Shown: positions 25,774 to 34,895, counted from the first letter of the stretch. The stretch is DNA of 64,000 nucleotides from Spirosoma aureum (GCF_011604685.1 NZ_CP050063.1:3060501-3124500), one strand, 5' to 3'. Numbers and translations are program-made. Notes: generated by a model not told the origin, from the sequence alone.

Positions 25774-26891
25774 AGCCGTACCGCGTTTGGAATACCCAGC
25801 ACTGACCAGATCGCTTCGTCAGGTGAGCGTAGCATGTTTAAACTTAATTGAAGCAGACGGGCGCTGTGGAGCGGCATGGCCGAAGCCTGCTGAATCGTTT
25901 CATAACAGGTATGAATCAGTTTCAGAGCGCAATACCCAACAATTTTGCTTAGGTTGGTATCCGCTTCTTCGGCAGTCCAGTCCATTAAGCGAATGTAAGT
26001 CTGCCAGAACTGACGCATGGATGGTTGCATGGTTTCGAGCGAGAAGCCATAGCTGGCATAGGGGTTTTGTGCCGACTGGCCCTGTAGAGGTTCGTAGTAT
26101 ATCCAGTAGAACAGATAGCTCTGGAAAATAGCCGCAACATCCCAGCAGGGGTCGCCAATATCGGCGGTTTCCCAGTCAATCAGGCGCAGATCGTAACGAC
26201 CCGTTGACAGAGCATCCTGATTGATCAGGAAATTAGCCGGTTTAATATCGCCGTGGATGAGACTGGTTGCCTGCCACTTCTCCCGAACGGCTGACAGCCG
26301 TGTCATATAGTCTTCGTTTTTCGTGATCAGTTGTACCATCTGGCGCTCGGCCTGACTTTGCTGACCCGAATAGGCCGGAAAACCCGATGAACTCCACAAA
26401 AACACCACCGGCTCCTGTTTCCTGAACAGTCGAAAACTTGGTGCTTCCTGTACGGATCGGGCAATGGTTTTGTGGAATGAGCCAAGCAGTTCGGCCTGAC
26501 GTGTGGCTAATTGTAGCGGAAACGACCGCTGTTGTAAATAAAAATCGTTGAGGCTTATGGCCCCCTGTACTGCCTCTGTAATCAGAATGTGGTTTTGTGA
26601 ATCGAAGGCGAGGTAGGGGGGCAGAAATTTTCGGAGCTGGGCGTATTCTGCTTCATTCTCGGCAAGCCAGTAGCAGGTAGCTTCTGTGCGTAGGGTCTCT
26701 ATTTTCTCCTGATCCCAGGCTTGTACCTGTTTGACGAATAGTGAGCCTTTATCGGCATCCCGATTGATGAGGTAGTTCGTATTGCGGCTGGATGCCAGAT
26801 GAGCTGTAAACCGACCATCGAGTATCGATTCGGAAGATAGGTAGCCTTTATCCAGCAGATAGTGGGCGATAGTAAAACCAGTTAGTAGCAT
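25770..26891 (-). CDS. Aminoglycoside-phosphotransferase-like kinase (candidate lanthipeptide kinase)
   Basis: I choose the ATG at 26891 (373 residues). The frame is open up to 27170, but that part lies inside the Cys-rich precursor gene and reads as nonsense. The protein has a kinase-like fold with LFVKQ (Lys54), RTEATCYWL (Glu70), catalytic loop HGDIKPAN at 213-220, and metal-site IDWE at 238-241. It therefore keeps catalytic residues. In class V lanthipeptide loci (LxmK) such a kinase phosphorylates Ser/Thr before elimination. It lies 83 nt after the precursor gene and overlaps the HopA1 gene by 4 bp. Antibiotic resistance is a less likely reading in this context. Confidence 0.88.
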   Translation of the reverse strand: MLLTGFTIAHYLLDKGYLSSESILDGRFTAHLASSRNTNYLINRDADKGSLFVKQVQAWDQEKIETLRTEATCYWLAENEAEYAQLRKFLPPYLAFDSQNHILITEAVQGAISLNDFYLQQRSFPLQLATRQAELLGSFHKTIARSVQEAPSFRLFRKQEPVVFLWSSSGFPAYSGQQSQAERQMVQLITKNEDYMTRLSAVREKWQATSLIHGDIKPANFLINQDALSTGRYDLRLIDWETADIGDPCWDVAAIFQSYLFYWIYYEPLQGQSAQNPYASYGFSLETMQPSMRQFWQTYIRLMDWTAEEADTNLSKIVGYCALKLIHTCYETIQQASAMPLHSARLLQLSLNMLRSPDEAIWSVLGIPNAVRL

Positions 26892-26974
26892 AGCCTGAGT
26901 GGGAGTTAAGAAACAGCGACTGGCAGCTGTAGCCTTTTGGGTAGCTTTGGAATTGCCAGTCGCTGCCAGTCTAA

Positions 26975-27748
26975 TCAATACATATACGGATTGAAGGTGC
27001 CGTAATAACCACCCATCTGCGTCGTGTCCGGCTGACCGCCCATGAATCCGGCACCACCCGGCTGTCCAAATGGTCCGGCGGGGCCGACCGTTGGCTCGGT
27101 GGTTGGGAAGGTAGGCGTCTTTGTGATCGGGAACCGATCCCCTGGAATGCAGCAAACGGTTCTGAAGCACGATTTACCGCAGAATGTAATCTGACAGGTT
27201 GCAAATCCACACTGGGTAACGAAACAGGTCCGTAATTGACAGATGCTTATTCTCGTCCGGCAAATGATTGGCGTGGAAACGCAAATCTGACAAACAGAAA
27301 CCCGGGTTAATGGCCCGCACGCAATACCAATCGTTGCCGCCTGGAGCGTTGTGTCGGGCTGTCCGGCAGCCGCAAATCCCTGCATCTGCGTCGTGTCGGG
27401 TTGACCGAATGCGCCATACTGCTGCATAATGTCACCTTCCAGAAAGGTACTCCTGGGCCGGTTGGCCAGCTTCGGGTCACCGTGGGTAACAACCGTATCG
27501 GAACGGATCCAGATTCGGCTTCCACCCAGCGATGATTCGGTTGCACTTAGTTTAAGGGCATACACGATGGCTTCTTCGGGTACTTCGACGAAGCCATTCA
27601 ATGAATCGTCGGCGTATACGCGGATATGGCCGCTCTCCGACGATTGGCCAATATAGCCCTGAAGGAGCGTTACCTGGTCGGTATTACGTGGATCAGGGCG
27701 CACGGCCCCCACCCAGTCGTCGTATTCGAACTTTGCTTGATCTGCCAT
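26975..27748 (-). CDS. Candidate lanthionine-modified precursor protein, Cys/Thr/Ser-rich core
   Basis: The 257-residue protein has four parts. Residues 1-112 are an acidic leader-like domain (GYIGQSSESGHIRVYADD, FVEVPEEAIVY, SSLGGSRIWIRSD, FLEGDIMQQYG). Next come two copies of GQPDTT (115-120, 129-134). The core (about 138-205) holds 12 Cys among many Thr/Ser, with Cys at 170, 175, 180, 185 and 190, i.e. every fifth residue, and ends FRTVCC. A Pro/Gly/Thr tail follows with a third GQPDTT (238-243) and an aromatic end. No signal peptide. The neighbouring kinase, HopA1 and LanC-like genes make it the probable substrate. It is much longer than usual lantibiotic precursors. A metal-binding protein is the main alternative. 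Confidence 0.75.
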   Translation of the reverse strand: MADQAKFEYDDWVGAVRPDPRNTDQVTLLQGYIGQSSESGHIRVYADDSLNGFVEVPEEAIVYALKLSATESSLGGSRIWIRSDTVVTHGDPKLANRPRSTFLEGDIMQQYGAFGQPDTTQMQGFAAAGQPDTTLQAATIGIACGPLTRVSVCQICVSTPIICRTRISICQLRTCFVTQCGFATCQITFCGKSCFRTVCCIPGDRFPITKTPTFPTTEPTVGPAGPFGQPGGAGFMGGQPDTTQMGGYYGTFNPYMY

Positions 27749-27820
27749 GATAAAAAGGGTTTAGAATTAGTCAGTATAATCCGGTTGATTGGATTCGATG
27801 TAGGTGCTGGTAATTAAGGA

Positions 27821-27864
27821 GCCTACAGCATTGCCCCGCTTTTAGGCGAAACAATGCTGTAGGC
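27821..27864 (-). terminator. Hairpin between metalloprotease and precursor genes
   Basis: A perfect 13-bp stem (27821-27833 with 27852-27864) with an 18-nt loop follows the metalloprotease stop and precedes the precursor gene. It probably lowers read-through, so the precursor likely has its own promoter in 27749-27820. Confidence 0.6.
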
Positions 27865-27883
27865 TACAGGGCGTTAGCTGGCT

Positions 27884-30058
27884 CTAAGGCTCTTTAAGGG
27901 CGTTTTTAGCCTGCTCCCGAATCAGCTTGCGCACGTGTGGGCGGCTGGTTTGTTTGCCCAGGAAGTTCACCATGTCGGTCAGCGTTTCTTTTGCTGCCTC
28001 GTCGTTGCCTTCCATCGATTGCGCTTTGGCCAATTTGCGCATAGCCATATTCAGTGAGATGTTATCCAGCCCGATACTCGCCTTCGACCCGACACCTGCT
28101 TTCGACTGGTCGACAACGTCCGTTAACAGGGCTGCACTCTCGGTTGGCTTGGCTGATCGAACGGTTAGTTCTTTATCGTCCGTGATCGACTTAAAGCTCC
28201 GTTGATCATTCACGCCTTTAGCCAATTTGGCATACATCGTGAGCGGATGCGTTGGGAATTGATCGATTATCTGGTCAAATGCTTCATTTCCAGCCTTGAG
28301 GTAGGGAGAATCAGAGCCTAGCAGATAAAAGAGCTGGCCCTGATCATCGCCCAGAAGTAGGTCGGCTACCGAATCGTCGTCGGCCGATAGGGGCGATTTG
28401 ACCCTGATTTTGATAATGTCGGATACAATCCGTGATCCATCGAGGTGGAAATAAGATGCCCGGATCTGGTAGGTGCCCGGCTGGTCGAAGTAGAATCCGT
28501 CTTTGCCGTAGCCGATATAAGCACTGTCGTAGGCCGAAGGGCTTTCTTCGGTAAGCAGTTTTATATCCGGTTCCATCAGGTATTCGGCCAGCGGTTCATA
28601 GGTTACCACCTTTCCGCCTGGTTTCACAATACCGATGTGTACGTAGCCGAATTTGGGATGGATACAGGTATTGGCCGATTTGCCTAGGGTGCTGGTGGTG
28701 CGTAGACGAATCTCGACGACTACCGGTTCTCCCAGCGCAAAACTTGGTTTCGCTTCCAGTTCGATTTGCAGACCTGTATTGTTCTCAATAGTATCGGCAA
28801 ACAGATCGCCCGAATCAAGCGCAGCACCTTCTGTAAAAGGATTACCGCCCATGATGACCTTATCGCGGAACGCATGCCGTAAATGAATCAACTCCTGACT
28901 GTCGAACCGGAAATCAAAGGAATTCCAGAAAGCAGCTGGTCCTCCGGGAAAATTCCACGGATAATTCATCCAGGATAGAGCCGATGGGCGATTAGGTAGC
29001 GCTGGCTGGGCATAACTTTTCTGCCACGAGTGCATCAGGTTGAAGCAGTGGCCGAGTTCATGCACGTTGGTGTACAACTGAAGCCTGAGCTGATCATTGG
29101 TGGTGCCACCGATACCCCGGTAGAACGTTGCGCAACCCTGACGCTGCCGCCCCTGCTGATCGAACATGATGCCATACAAACCCGGTCCCAGATCGTGCTG
29201 ATACGAATGAAACAGCCATACTTTCCACTGCGGAATGTTTTGCCACAGCGCGAAATTTGCCTGCATCGCGTTGTGTAACTCGGCGTCGCTCCAGGTTCCA
29301 TTGGCGCCAGCACCACTGTTGGCGATCACATTGGTCGTACCCCCAATCTGTATGTCGATGCCTGCTTCCCGGTAGGACGGAATAACGCCCAGGGTTCGGG
29401 CTGCCCCGCCCGATGGTAAACCGCCGGTATTGTAGGAGTTGAATGGTGTTACACCAACCAATGAATCCTGTTCCAGCACGACCGTGCGGAAGTAGCGGGA
29501 TACATAGTTACACTGATAAGCGGCACCCGGAGCGTTGTTTGTTACTGAAAACCAACGCAGTTGTGCGGGTGCCGGTGATTGAAAGATCGTTGTTCGCTGA
29601 ATCGTAATCTGCAACCGGCGGAAATCCGTTGTCCACGTACACTCGGCAGTACCCGTAAGCGTGGCTTGTGTAGTGGTGAACGTTACACTAACTACATTGA
29701 CGATAAATGACCCGAAATACGTTTTAGTCGCGCCCGATACCGAGTAGTAATCACCACTCACACGTTGGGTTGGCCCGACGCCATCGACATCGACCCGTAA
29801 TTCCAGTTCATAGCCGCTCGAAGCAGCACTACGGTAGCTTCCACTCACCCGGTTCTTTACCAGTGGTATCGGTGGAATCGGCAATTCAGGAATCAGTTCC
29901 TGAATGGTATCATGAAATGTTTCCGGATCGGCAACAATGGGGGCGGCCGGATTCGGATCTGTGGGCCCAAACAACTGCTCTAACGCAAATTCGGTTGCGT
30001 TATGATCAGACAGCGTTGTGCCGTTCTCTGGGTCATTGGGAGAAGGTGATGTGAACAT
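27884..30058 (-). CDS. Metzincin-like zinc metalloprotease, multi-domain, no signal peptide
   Basis: The 724-residue protein has a Pro-rich N-terminus (1-70), a beta-sandwich (about 70-200), and a protease domain with HELGHCFNLMH at 333-343, the HExxHxxN/GxxH zinc motif of metzincins. A possible Met-turn (SWMNY, 362-366) follows. Then come an Ig-like sandwich (about 430-570) and a helical C-terminus (about 590-724). No classical signal peptide is visible. It is the first gene of the minus-strand set with the candidate lanthionine system. It could mature the precursor or be exported with it; neither is shown. The sequence just before its start shares an 11-mer with that before the precursor. 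Confidence 0.75.
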   Translation of the reverse strand: MFTSPSPNDPENGTTLSDHNATEFALEQLFGPTDPNPAAPIVADPETFHDTIQELIPELPIPPIPLVKNRVSGSYRSAASSGYELELRVDVDGVGPTQRVSGDYYSVSGATKTYFGSFIVNVVSVTFTTTQATLTGTAECTWTTDFRRLQITIQRTTIFQSPAPAQLRWFSVTNNAPGAAYQCNYVSRYFRTVVLEQDSLVGVTPFNSYNTGGLPSGGAARTLGVIPSYREAGIDIQIGGTTNVIANSGAGANGTWSDAELHNAMQANFALWQNIPQWKVWLFHSYQHDLGPGLYGIMFDQQGRQRQGCATFYRGIGGTTNDQLRLQLYTNVHELGHCFNLMHSWQKSYAQPALPNRPSALSWMNYPWNFPGGPAAFWNSFDFRFDSQELIHLRHAFRDKVIMGGNPFTEGAALDSGDLFADTIENNTGLQIELEAKPSFALGEPVVVEIRLRTTSTLGKSANTCIHPKFGYVHIGIVKPGGKVVTYEPLAEYLMEPDIKLLTEESPSAYDSAYIGYGKDGFYFDQPGTYQIRASYFHLDGSRIVSDIIKIRVKSPLSADDDSVADLLLGDDQGQLFYLLGSDSPYLKAGNEAFDQIIDQFPTHPLTMYAKLAKGVNDQRSFKSITDDKELTVRSAKPTESAALLTDVVDQSKAGVGSKASIGLDNISLNMAMRKLAKAQSMEGNDEAAKETLTDMVNFLGKQTSRPHVRKLIREQAKNALKEP

Positions 30059-30370
30059 GAAAAGGGTTTATTTAAGATAGCCCGTGACTAAATCGTTCCA
30101 CAGGAATGAACGCTTCAATGAAACCGAATCAATGAAGTAGGTGCGTTGGTTTGGTAAAATTATAGTATTGGTAGTCAGTGTTTTAGCGCACAATTACTCG
30201 TTTTTGCAGCGCAGGTAAATGGTAGGATTTTGGGGCGTAGATGTACGCATTGTGGGGGTAAGCTGTTTACCATTCAGAAGCAAAAAACGACTAATGTGCG
30301 TTTTCTTCGTAACATTGCTTAACGGTCAGAATTACTCCCAAATGGATTAATTAACATACATGAATTACGA
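30059..30370. promoter_or_regulatory. Divergent promoter region
   Basis: These 312 AT-rich bases separate the metalloprotease (minus) and GlgE-type (plus) starts and must hold promoters for both. I see no clear -33/-7 pair, no strong hairpin and no open frame of note. Confidence 0.4.
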
Positions 30371-32485
30371 ATGAACTCACCGAAAAAAAGATCGAAGGAA
30401 TCTGCATTACCTACTACCGGCACAGCGTTAGCCGTGCCAGCGATATCAGTTGTTGAGAATATACACCCAGCCTCCGACTATCCGGCCCGATCCGGTCAGG
30501 TGCGCGTGGCTATTGAGCATGTAACGCCCGAACTTGACGGTGGCCGATTTCCGATAAAAGCAACTGTTGGTGATGTAATCGCTATTGAAGCTGATGTTTT
30601 TGCTGATGGTCATGATCATTTAGCGGCTTTGCTTCTCTACAGGCATAGTGATGAGTCTGACTGGACTGAAATGGCCATGACGTTGCTCAACAATGACCGT
30701 TGGGGTGCATCCTTTATTGTTGAAAAGCAGGGCCGTTACGTTTATACAATTGAAGCCTGGGTCGACCATCCGGCCTCATGGCAGCACGAAATTCATCTGA
30801 AAGTAGCCGATGGGCAGCGTATTACGAGCGAACTGCTGGCTGGTGCGCAGTTTCTGGATGGAATGTTTAAGCGAGCTGGCGGGCAGGAGATAAAAGCAGG
30901 GAAGGGGAAAAAGAAAACACCCGTGGCGTCAGTTGACGAATCGGCCGATGCCGCTGCACTACGGGAGATGGCTGCGTTATTTCGGGAAGAGAGTCGTTAT
31001 GACGAAGCCGTTTCGGTGGCTGAAAGCGATCAGTTTACGTTCTACGCAAGCCGGTATCCCGAACGCCAGTACCCAACCCGCTATGTTCATGAACTTGGTA
31101 TTGAGGTTGATCGCACCAGGGCTGGCTTTAGCACATGGTACTGCCTGTTTCCCCGTTCGGCTTCGCAGCAGGAGGGCGTTCATGGTACGTTTAAAGATGT
31201 TGAAGCCTTATTGCCACGTATTTCGGGGATGGGTTTCGATGTGCTCTATATGCCGCCTATTCACCCGATCGGTATGGCTTATCGTAAAGGGAAAAATAAT
31301 TCGGTTGTTTGCCAGCCTGGTGAACCTGGGGTTCCATATGGTATTGGCTCTCCTGAAGGCGGGCATGATGCGATTCACCCCGAGCTAGGCACGGTAGACG
31401 ATTTTAAGCACCTCATTGCTATTGCAGCCAACTATGGCATGGAAGTCGCGATGGACCTTGCCATTCAGTGTTCACCTGACCATCCGTGGGCAAAGGACCA
31501 CCCCGAATGGTTTAAAAAACGGCCCGACGGCACCATTCAGTATGCCGAGAATCCGCCCAAAAAATACCAGGATATCTATCCGATTTATTTTGAGACCGAC
31601 GACTGGCAGAACTTATGGGACGAATTAAAGCGGGTTTTACTGGTTTGGGCCTCATGGGGTATTCGCATCATTCGGGTCGATAATCCGCACACGAAACCGT
31701 TTGGCTTCTGGGAGTGGATCATTGCTGAAGTAAAGCGTGAGTTTCCGGATATGTTGTTTCTGGCCGAAGCGTTTACAAAGCCCAAGGTGATGCAGGAACT
31801 GGCCAAACGGGGCTTTTCGCAGTCTTATACGTATTACACCTGGCGCAATACGAAGGCTGAGCTGGAGGAATACATGACCGAGCTGACACAAGACGAGATC
31901 AGCTATTTTTTTCGCCCGAACTTCTGGCCAACAACCCACGACATCAATCCCAATATCCTTCAACCGGGACACGAGCCGCAGTTCCTGATTCGCTATTTCC
32001 TGGCGGCAACGCTATCGAGCAACTATGGTATTTACGGCCCATCGTTTGAGTTGATGGAATACGTTCCGTTCCCAAATAAAGAAGAGTATTTAAACTCGGA
32101 GAAATACGAAATCCGGCATTGGGACTGGAATAAAACCAATAAACTCACTTACCTCATTACGCTGGTGAACCGCATCCGGAATGAGAATGTGGCTTTACAA
32201 AAGACAAATAACCTGACGTTTTGCACCGTTAGCGATGACGCTATTATGGCTTACCTTAAAACGTCGGGCGAGAACAGACTGCTTATTGTCGTCAATACGG
32301 AAGCTTACGGCCGTCGGGCGGGTATGGTTCAGGTTCCGATCTGGGAGTTGGGTATCGAACCAGACCAGACCTATTCAGTCCACGATTTACTGACGGAAGC
32401 CTATTACACCTGGAAGGGCGAATGGAATTATGTGGAGCTCGACCCGTATGTGCTACCTATGCACCTGCTCCGGATTGAAGTGTAA
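30371..32485 (+). CDS. glgE: Alpha-1,4-glucan:maltose-1-phosphate maltosyltransferase
   Basis: The 704-residue protein matches GlgE (GH13 subfamily 3). It has the family N-terminal sandwich (RVAIEHVTPELDGGRFPIKA, VFADGHD), the barrel with VDDFKHL and DLAIQCSPDHPWAKDHPEWF, the nucleophile Asp437 in IIRVDNPHTKPF, and the acid Glu466 in FLAEAFTKP. GlgE extends linear alpha-1,4-glucan from maltose-1-phosphate. The usual partners (treS-pep2, glgB) are not in the window. About 200 residues between the N-domain and the barrel include a Lys-rich linker. Start chosen as the first ATG. A convergent terminator follows. Confidence 0.93.
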   Translation: MNSPKKRSKESALPTTGTALAVPAISVVENIHPASDYPARSGQVRVAIEHVTPELDGGRFPIKATVGDVIAIEADVFADGHDHLAALLLYRHSDESDWTEMAMTLLNNDRWGASFIVEKQGRYVYTIEAWVDHPASWQHEIHLKVADGQRITSELLAGAQFLDGMFKRAGGQEIKAGKGKKKTPVASVDESADAAALREMAALFREESRYDEAVSVAESDQFTFYASRYPERQYPTRYVHELGIEVDRTRAGFSTWYCLFPRSASQQEGVHGTFKDVEALLPRISGMGFDVLYMPPIHPIGMAYRKGKNNSVVCQPGEPGVPYGIGSPEGGHDAIHPELGTVDDFKHLIAIAANYGMEVAMDLAIQCSPDHPWAKDHPEWFKKRPDGTIQYAENPPKKYQDIYPIYFETDDWQNLWDELKRVLLVWASWGIRIIRVDNPHTKPFGFWEWIIAEVKREFPDMLFLAEAFTKPKVMQELAKRGFSQSYTYYTWRNTKAELEEYMTELTQDEISYFFRPNFWPTTHDINPNILQPGHEPQFLIRYFLAATLSSNYGIYGPSFELMEYVPFPNKEEYLNSEKYEIRHWDWNKTNKLTYLITLVNRIRNENVALQKTNNLTFCTVSDDAIMAYLKTSGENRLLIVVNTEAYGRRAGMVQVPIWELGIEPDQTYSVHDLLTEAYYTWKGEWNYVELDPYVLPMHLLRIEV

Positions 32486-32496
32486 CTAATTATAAA

Positions 32497-32544
32497 CGTG
32501 ATGTCGGTTTAGGCAATGTTAGCGCTCCTGAAACCGACATCACG
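32497..32544. terminator. Bidirectional terminator glgE / M16 peptidase
   Basis: A perfect 14-bp stem (32497-32510 with 32531-32544) with a 20-nt loop lies between the convergent genes. Confidence 0.75.
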
Positions 32545-32555
32545 TGACTGAATAC

Positions 32556-33791
32556 CTACTTTTCGGGTACGAAGGTCAGGGAACTGAACTGGCCTTCATC
32601 GAAAATTTCCTGAGCCAGCGTTTGTAACTGATTGGCTGTTACGGCTTTGATGTCGTTAAAAATGTCGTTCAGCGCTTCTACCCGATCGATGTCGAGCAGA
32701 CTTTTGGCCATCATGAGCATGAAGCTATTATTGCTTTCTTCGGCCATAGCCAACTGGCCAATAAGCTGCTCCTTGGTTTGGTGAAGTTGCAGGGTCGTGA
32801 GCGGCTCTTCACGAAGTCGCTTTAGTTCCTTGTTGATCAATCCGATGGCTTTCTCCACTTTCTTAGGGTCGGTACCGAAGTAAATACCCAGAAAACCCGT
32901 ATCCAGATAGGGCGTGTAACTGGCGTCGATGGAATAGACCAGCCCGTATTTCTCGCGTAAATTCAGGTTGAGCCGGGAGTTCATACCGGGTCCGCCGAGC
33001 AGATTGACGAGCATAAAAAACGGTAGTCGACGCGGATCGGTCAGGCCATAAGCCGGGCGGCCAATTGCGCATTGTGCCTGCGTAATCGGGCGTTCTACCC
33101 GGTTGTGGCGTGGTACGTAATCCGTTGGCATCTTGCGAAGCCGTGTCGTATGCTGGGCCGGTACATCACGAAAATATTTTTCGGCTACTTTAACGACCTG
33201 CTTAAATGGCAGGTTGCTTACGGACGCAAATACAATTCGGCTGGTGTCATAATTCTCGGCAATGAAGCTCTGCAGATCTTCGCGCCGGAACGAGCTGACG
33301 GTTTCGGTGGTGCCGAGGATGTTGCCACCAAGGGCATGGTTAGGAAAGACCAACTCATCGAAATCGTCCTGAATGGCATCCTCAGGTGAATCATAGTACA
33401 TGGCCATTTCTTCCAGAATAACACCCCGCTCGCGCTCGATCTGTTTTTCGGGAAAGACCGAATGAAACGTTATATCCGACAGTAGTTCAGTTGCTTTCTC
33501 AAAATGAGCACCCAGCACGGATGCATGAAAACAAACTTTTTCTTTCGTTGTATATGCGTTTAATTCGCCACCAACCGTTTCTAGTCGTGTAATTATGTGG
33601 TACGATTTTCGTTTCTCCGTACCTTTGAATGCCATATGTTCCCAAAAGTGGGCCAGTCCCTGCTGGTGTGGTTGTTCATCTCGGCTTCCGATATCAAGCA
33701 TGATACCACAATGAGCAATCTGGGTATGCGGTATCTGTTTGTGAGCGATCCGGATTCCGTTTGGCAGGGTATAAACTTCGTAATCTTCCAT
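32556..33791 (-). CDS. M16-family zinc peptidase (processing-peptidase-like)
   Basis: The 411-residue protein is a pitrilysin-type peptidase with the inverted zinc motif H48-FW-E51-H52 and the downstream Glu in ILEEMAMYYDSPED. A second, inactive half-domain follows (about 215-400: RPITQAQCAIGRPAYG, NLREKYGLVYSIDASYTPY). No signal peptide is seen. Such proteins degrade small peptides or act in protein processing. It is divergent from the GT9 gene with a 30-bp gap. Nothing links it directly to the lanthionine region except distance (about 2.5 kb). Confidence 0.92.
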   Translation of the reverse strand: MEDYEVYTLPNGIRIAHKQIPHTQIAHCGIMLDIGSRDEQPHQQGLAHFWEHMAFKGTEKRKSYHIITRLETVGGELNAYTTKEKVCFHASVLGAHFEKATELLSDITFHSVFPEKQIERERGVILEEMAMYYDSPEDAIQDDFDELVFPNHALGGNILGTTETVSSFRREDLQSFIAENYDTSRIVFASVSNLPFKQVVKVAEKYFRDVPAQHTTRLRKMPTDYVPRHNRVERPITQAQCAIGRPAYGLTDPRRLPFFMLVNLLGGPGMNSRLNLNLREKYGLVYSIDASYTPYLDTGFLGIYFGTDPKKVEKAIGLINKELKRLREEPLTTLQLHQTKEQLIGQLAMAEESNNSFMLMMAKSLLDIDRVEALNDIFNDIKAVTANQLQTLAQEIFDEGQFSSLTFVPEK

Positions 33792-33821
33792 TCTTAAGCA
33801 ATTGACGCTCTAGGCGCACTA

Positions 33822-34841
33822 ATGATAACCGTAACTAATTCGCCCCGGTTCCTGATTAGTCAAACAGCCTTTATTGGCGACGTGATTCTGGCAACGGCTC
33901 TTCTGGAGCAGTTGCATCAGGCCCAGCCCGATGCAGTGCTGGACGTTTTGGTTCGCAAAGGTAACGAGAGTCTGCTGGCTAATCACCCATTTGTGAATGA
34001 GGTATTGATCTGGGATAAAAAAGGAGCCAAATACCGAAGTCTCTGGACACTACTTCAAACCATCCGTTCCCGGAAATATGATGCCGTACTCAACCTTCAG
34101 CGGTTTGGTACAACCGGTTTGTTAACTGCCTTTTCGGGCGCGAAAACAACCGTTGGCTTTACGAAAAACCCCTTTTCGCGATTTTTTACTCATCGAATCG
34201 AACACCGGATCGAGCCAGGTATTCACGAAATACAGCGGAATGCTGAATTGCTGAAACCGTTAAATCTGGCTTCGCCCATTGTGCGGTTGACTCGCCCAAA
34301 GCTCTACCCGTCGGTAGCTGATTACAATGCGGTCAGGATTTATCAGAATAAACCCTATATCTGCATTGCGCCAACATCGGTCTGGTTTACAAAGCAATAT
34401 CCATCCGAACGCTGGATTGAACTAATCCAGAAGTTGCCGGGTAGTACCGTGATTTATTTGTTGGGAGCGCCCGCCGATGCCCAGGCTTGTAATGCGATGA
34501 TCGCACGGGCAGGGTTAGCACCGGGATCGGTCATTAATCTGGCGGGGAGGTTAAGTTTATTGCAATCAGCGGCTTTGCAAGCCGGGGCAGCTATGAACTA
34601 TGTGAACGATTCGGCCCCCCTGCACCTGTGTTCGGCAATGAATGCGCCAACAACCGCCGTTTTTTGCTCGACGGTGCCCGAATTTGGCTTTGGCCCACTG
34701 GCCGATCAATCGAGAGTTGTTCAGACGACTGAAGAACTCGATTGTAAACCGTGTAATTTACATGGCAAGTCGGCATGTCCACTGGGACACTTTCGCTGTG
34801 CCTGGGGAATATCAGTTGACGAAATGGCCCATTTCCAATAG
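33822..34841 (+). CDS. Glycosyltransferase family 9 (heptosyltransferase-like)
   Basis: The 339-residue protein shows the two Rossmann halves of GT9: FLISQTAFIGDVILATALLEQL with the acidic residue after the Gly loop, and CIAPTSVWFTKQYPSERWIELI, with the nucleotide-sugar signature YVNDSAPLHLCSAMNAPTTAVF. A C-terminal Cys cluster (CKPCNLHGKSACPLGHFRC) is typical of ADP-heptose:LPS heptosyltransferases. It probably adds a heptose-like sugar to lipid A core. Stand-alone gene. Confidence 0.9.
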   Translation: MITVTNSPRFLISQTAFIGDVILATALLEQLHQAQPDAVLDVLVRKGNESLLANHPFVNEVLIWDKKGAKYRSLWTLLQTIRSRKYDAVLNLQRFGTTGLLTAFSGAKTTVGFTKNPFSRFFTHRIEHRIEPGIHEIQRNAELLKPLNLASPIVRLTRPKLYPSVADYNAVRIYQNKPYICIAPTSVWFTKQYPSERWIELIQKLPGSTVIYLLGAPADAQACNAMIARAGLAPGSVINLAGRLSLLQSAALQAGAAMNYVNDSAPLHLCSAMNAPTTAVFCSTVPEFGFGPLADQSRVVQTTEELDCKPCNLHGKSACPLGHFRCAWGISVDEMAHFQ

Positions 34842-34895
34842 ACTCTCTACGGAGAATTGCCTACTGAAAACGGGCCACTGATTATTGAGATTTTC

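Noticed and set aside
26892..27170. Upstream extension of the kinase-like frame
   Set aside because: It lies inside the precursor gene in another frame, and its residues do not match the kinase family; the ATG at 26891 fits the fold.
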